From NCBI GenBank assembly GCA_021790615.1, contig JAJYGW010000373.1, positions 1 through 6,412 on the forward strand: a stretch of DNA of 6,412 nucleotides. Reading direction: 5' to 3'. The DNA comes from Actinomycetes bacterium. Lineage in GTDB: Bacteria > Actinomycetota > Acidimicrobiia > Acidimicrobiales > JAKAOS01. The translations under genes and the position numbers were made by a program. Positions 5,286-6,412 of the stretch are shown here, one piece after another. Below the pieces are notes generated by a model that was not told the DNA's origin, searched no databases, and was given only the letters and a program-made list of their open reading frames with translations. Each line of letters opens with the position of its first letter. The stretch's first letter is position 1.

Positions 5286-6412
5286 ATGACCCCACAACAG
5301 TTTCCCCAGCTGCTGCCGGCGCCTGGTCGCATGGCGGTCGACTTCGAGGAGCGAGTGAACTTCGACCGCCTGCGCGAGTACCGGCTGAGTCGCGCCCGGG
5401 CCGCGCTCGAAGCGTCCGAGCTCGGCGCGCTGCTCTGTTTCGATGTGAACAACGTCCGCTATCTCACCTCCACCCAGATCGGTGAGTGGGTGCGAGACAA
5501 GGTGTGCCGCTACGCGCTCCTTGCACAAGGCAGCGAGCCGGTGCTCTGGGACTTCGGCTCGGCGGCGGCCCATCACCGTCTGCACGCACCATGGCTGCGG
5601 CCGGAGAACTCGCGGGCCGGCATGCTCGGCCTGCGCGGAGCCGTAGCACCAGACGCCGGTCTCATGGACGCCGCTGCGACCGAGATCAAGGTGCTGCTCG
5701 ACGAAGCCGGGGTCGGTGACGCGCCAGTCGGTGTCGACATAGCCGAGACGCCGATGCTGTTCGCCCTGCAGCGCGCCGGAATCGACGTGCACGACGGCCA
5801 GCAGGTCATGCTCGATGCCAGGCAGAACAAGTCCTCCGACGAGATCGCGTTGTTGACGATGTCGGCATCCATGGTCGACGGCGCCTACCAGCTCATCTCC
5901 GAGATTCTGAAACCCGGGATACGCGAGAACGAGATCGTTGGTGCTGTCAACGAGTTCTTGTACGGAGCGGGCTCTGACGACGTCGAGGCGATCAACGCCG
6001 TTTCGGGCGAACGGTGCAGCCCGCACCCGCACAACTTCTCCGATCGCATGATCCGTCCTGGAGACCAGGCGTTCTTCGACATCATCCAGGCTTACAACGG
6101 CTATCGGACCTGCTATTACCGGACCTTTGGGGTCGGCCGGGCCACTGCCTCGCAGCGTGACGCCTACAAGCAGGCGCGTGAGTGGATAGACCGGGCGATC
6201 GACGTCGTGAAGCCGGGCGTGAGCACCGACGAGATCGCCCGCTGCTGGCCACGTGCCACCGACTTCGGCTTCTCGGACGAGATGGAGGCCTTCGGGCTCC
6301 AGTTCGGCCATGGGCTCGGGCTCGCGCTGCACGAGAGGCCGATCATAAGCCGCCTCAATTCCCTCGAGCATCCCGTCGAGATCGAGGTTGGAATGGTCTT
6401 CGCACTCGAGAC
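5286..6412 (+). CDS. M24-family (creatinase/Xaa-Pro aminopeptidase fold) protein, 3'-truncated
   Basis: The frame runs from ATG 5286 to the right edge with no stop: 375 complete codons. Residues 25-175 form a creatinase-type N-terminal domain (FDVNNVRYLTS). From about 180 comes the pita-bread catalytic domain. Recognisable parts are SPHPHNFSDRMIRPGD (245-260) with the usual active-site His, FFD (first metal Asp, 265), FGHGLGLALHERP (340-352) with metal-binding His342 and active-site His349, and GMVFALE ending at Glu375, the next metal ligand. The last ligand lies beyond the window. The second metal Asp, normally in a DxTRT motif eleven residues after the first, is replaced by Cys276 (TCYYRTF). 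The fold is shared by Xaa-Pro aminopeptidases, prolidases, metal-free creatinase and the DMSP lyase DddP, so peptidase activity should not be assumed. It is cotranscribed, by position, with the amidohydrolase gene. Confidence 0.9.
   Translation, partial: MTPQQFPQLLPAPGRMAVDFEERVNFDRLREYRLSRARAALEASELGALLCFDVNNVRYLTSTQIGEWVRDKVCRYALLAQGSEPVLWDFGSAAAHHRLHAPWLRPENSRAGMLGLRGAVAPDAGLMDAAATEIKVLLDEAGVGDAPVGVDIAETPMLFALQRAGIDVHDGQQVMLDARQNKSSDEIALLTMSASMVDGAYQLISEILKPGIRENEIVGAVNEFLYGAGSDDVEAINAVSGERCSPHPHNFSDRMIRPGDQAFFDIIQAYNGYRTCYYRTFGVGRATASQRDAYKQAREWIDRAIDVVKPGVSTDEIARCWPRATDFGFSDEMEAFGLQFGHGLGLALHERPIISRLNSLEHPVEIEVGMVFALE

Noticed and set aside
4992..6371. Long minus-strand open frame of 459 codons opposite the M24-like gene
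   Set aside because: It is a shadow of a GC-rich coding strand: the + strand here encodes a recognisable creatinase/M24 protein with conserved motifs, while the minus translation shows no domain and begins outside any plausible start context.

Overview
The window is GC-rich (roughly two-thirds G+C by eye). All its genes lie on the + strand, with GTG and TTG starts, overlapping stop/start codons and G/C-biased third codon positions. This fits a high-GC bacterium, most plausibly an actinobacterium, but no taxonomic marker gene is present, so that is inference. There are no rRNA, tRNA, CRISPR, transposase or phage signals.

Layout: (i) 2-3734 is a tightly packed run of three genes: the 3' part of a thiamine-diphosphate (TPP) enzyme of the acetolactate-synthase-like superfamily, an alpha/beta-hydrolase whose start overlaps the previous stop, and a CocE/NonD (peptidase S15-type) hydrolase whose start overlaps or immediately follows the hydrolase stop. 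(ii) 3735-4202 is a gene-free gap of about 470 bases. It opens with six 14-bp tandem repeats that begin inside the 3' end of the CocE-like gene and closes with a 15-bp repeat next to the ribosome-binding site of the next gene. (iii) 4203-6412 is a second two-gene unit: an ACMSD-type metal-dependent amidohydrolase/decarboxylase and, 12 nt downstream, an M24-family (creatinase/Xaa-Pro aminopeptidase fold) protein that runs off the right edge.

Taken together the genes look catabolic: a TPP lyase/ligase or decarboxylase, two serine hydrolases for ester or amide bonds, a metal-dependent hydrolase/decarboxylase and a C-N (or other) bond-cleaving pita-bread enzyme. A dedicated pathway for a small ester/amide/carboxylate compound is a reasonable inference, but the substrate cannot be named from sequence. 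No transporter or regulator is visible in the window.

The most notable points are two apparent active-site departures, a Cys where M24 enzymes have their second metal-binding Asp and a Gly where CocE has its catalytic Asp, together with the repeat-rich intergenic region. That region also holds a 14-mer very close to the T-box consensus directly before the amidohydrolase start, although it is more simply read as a Shine-Dalgarno sequence.
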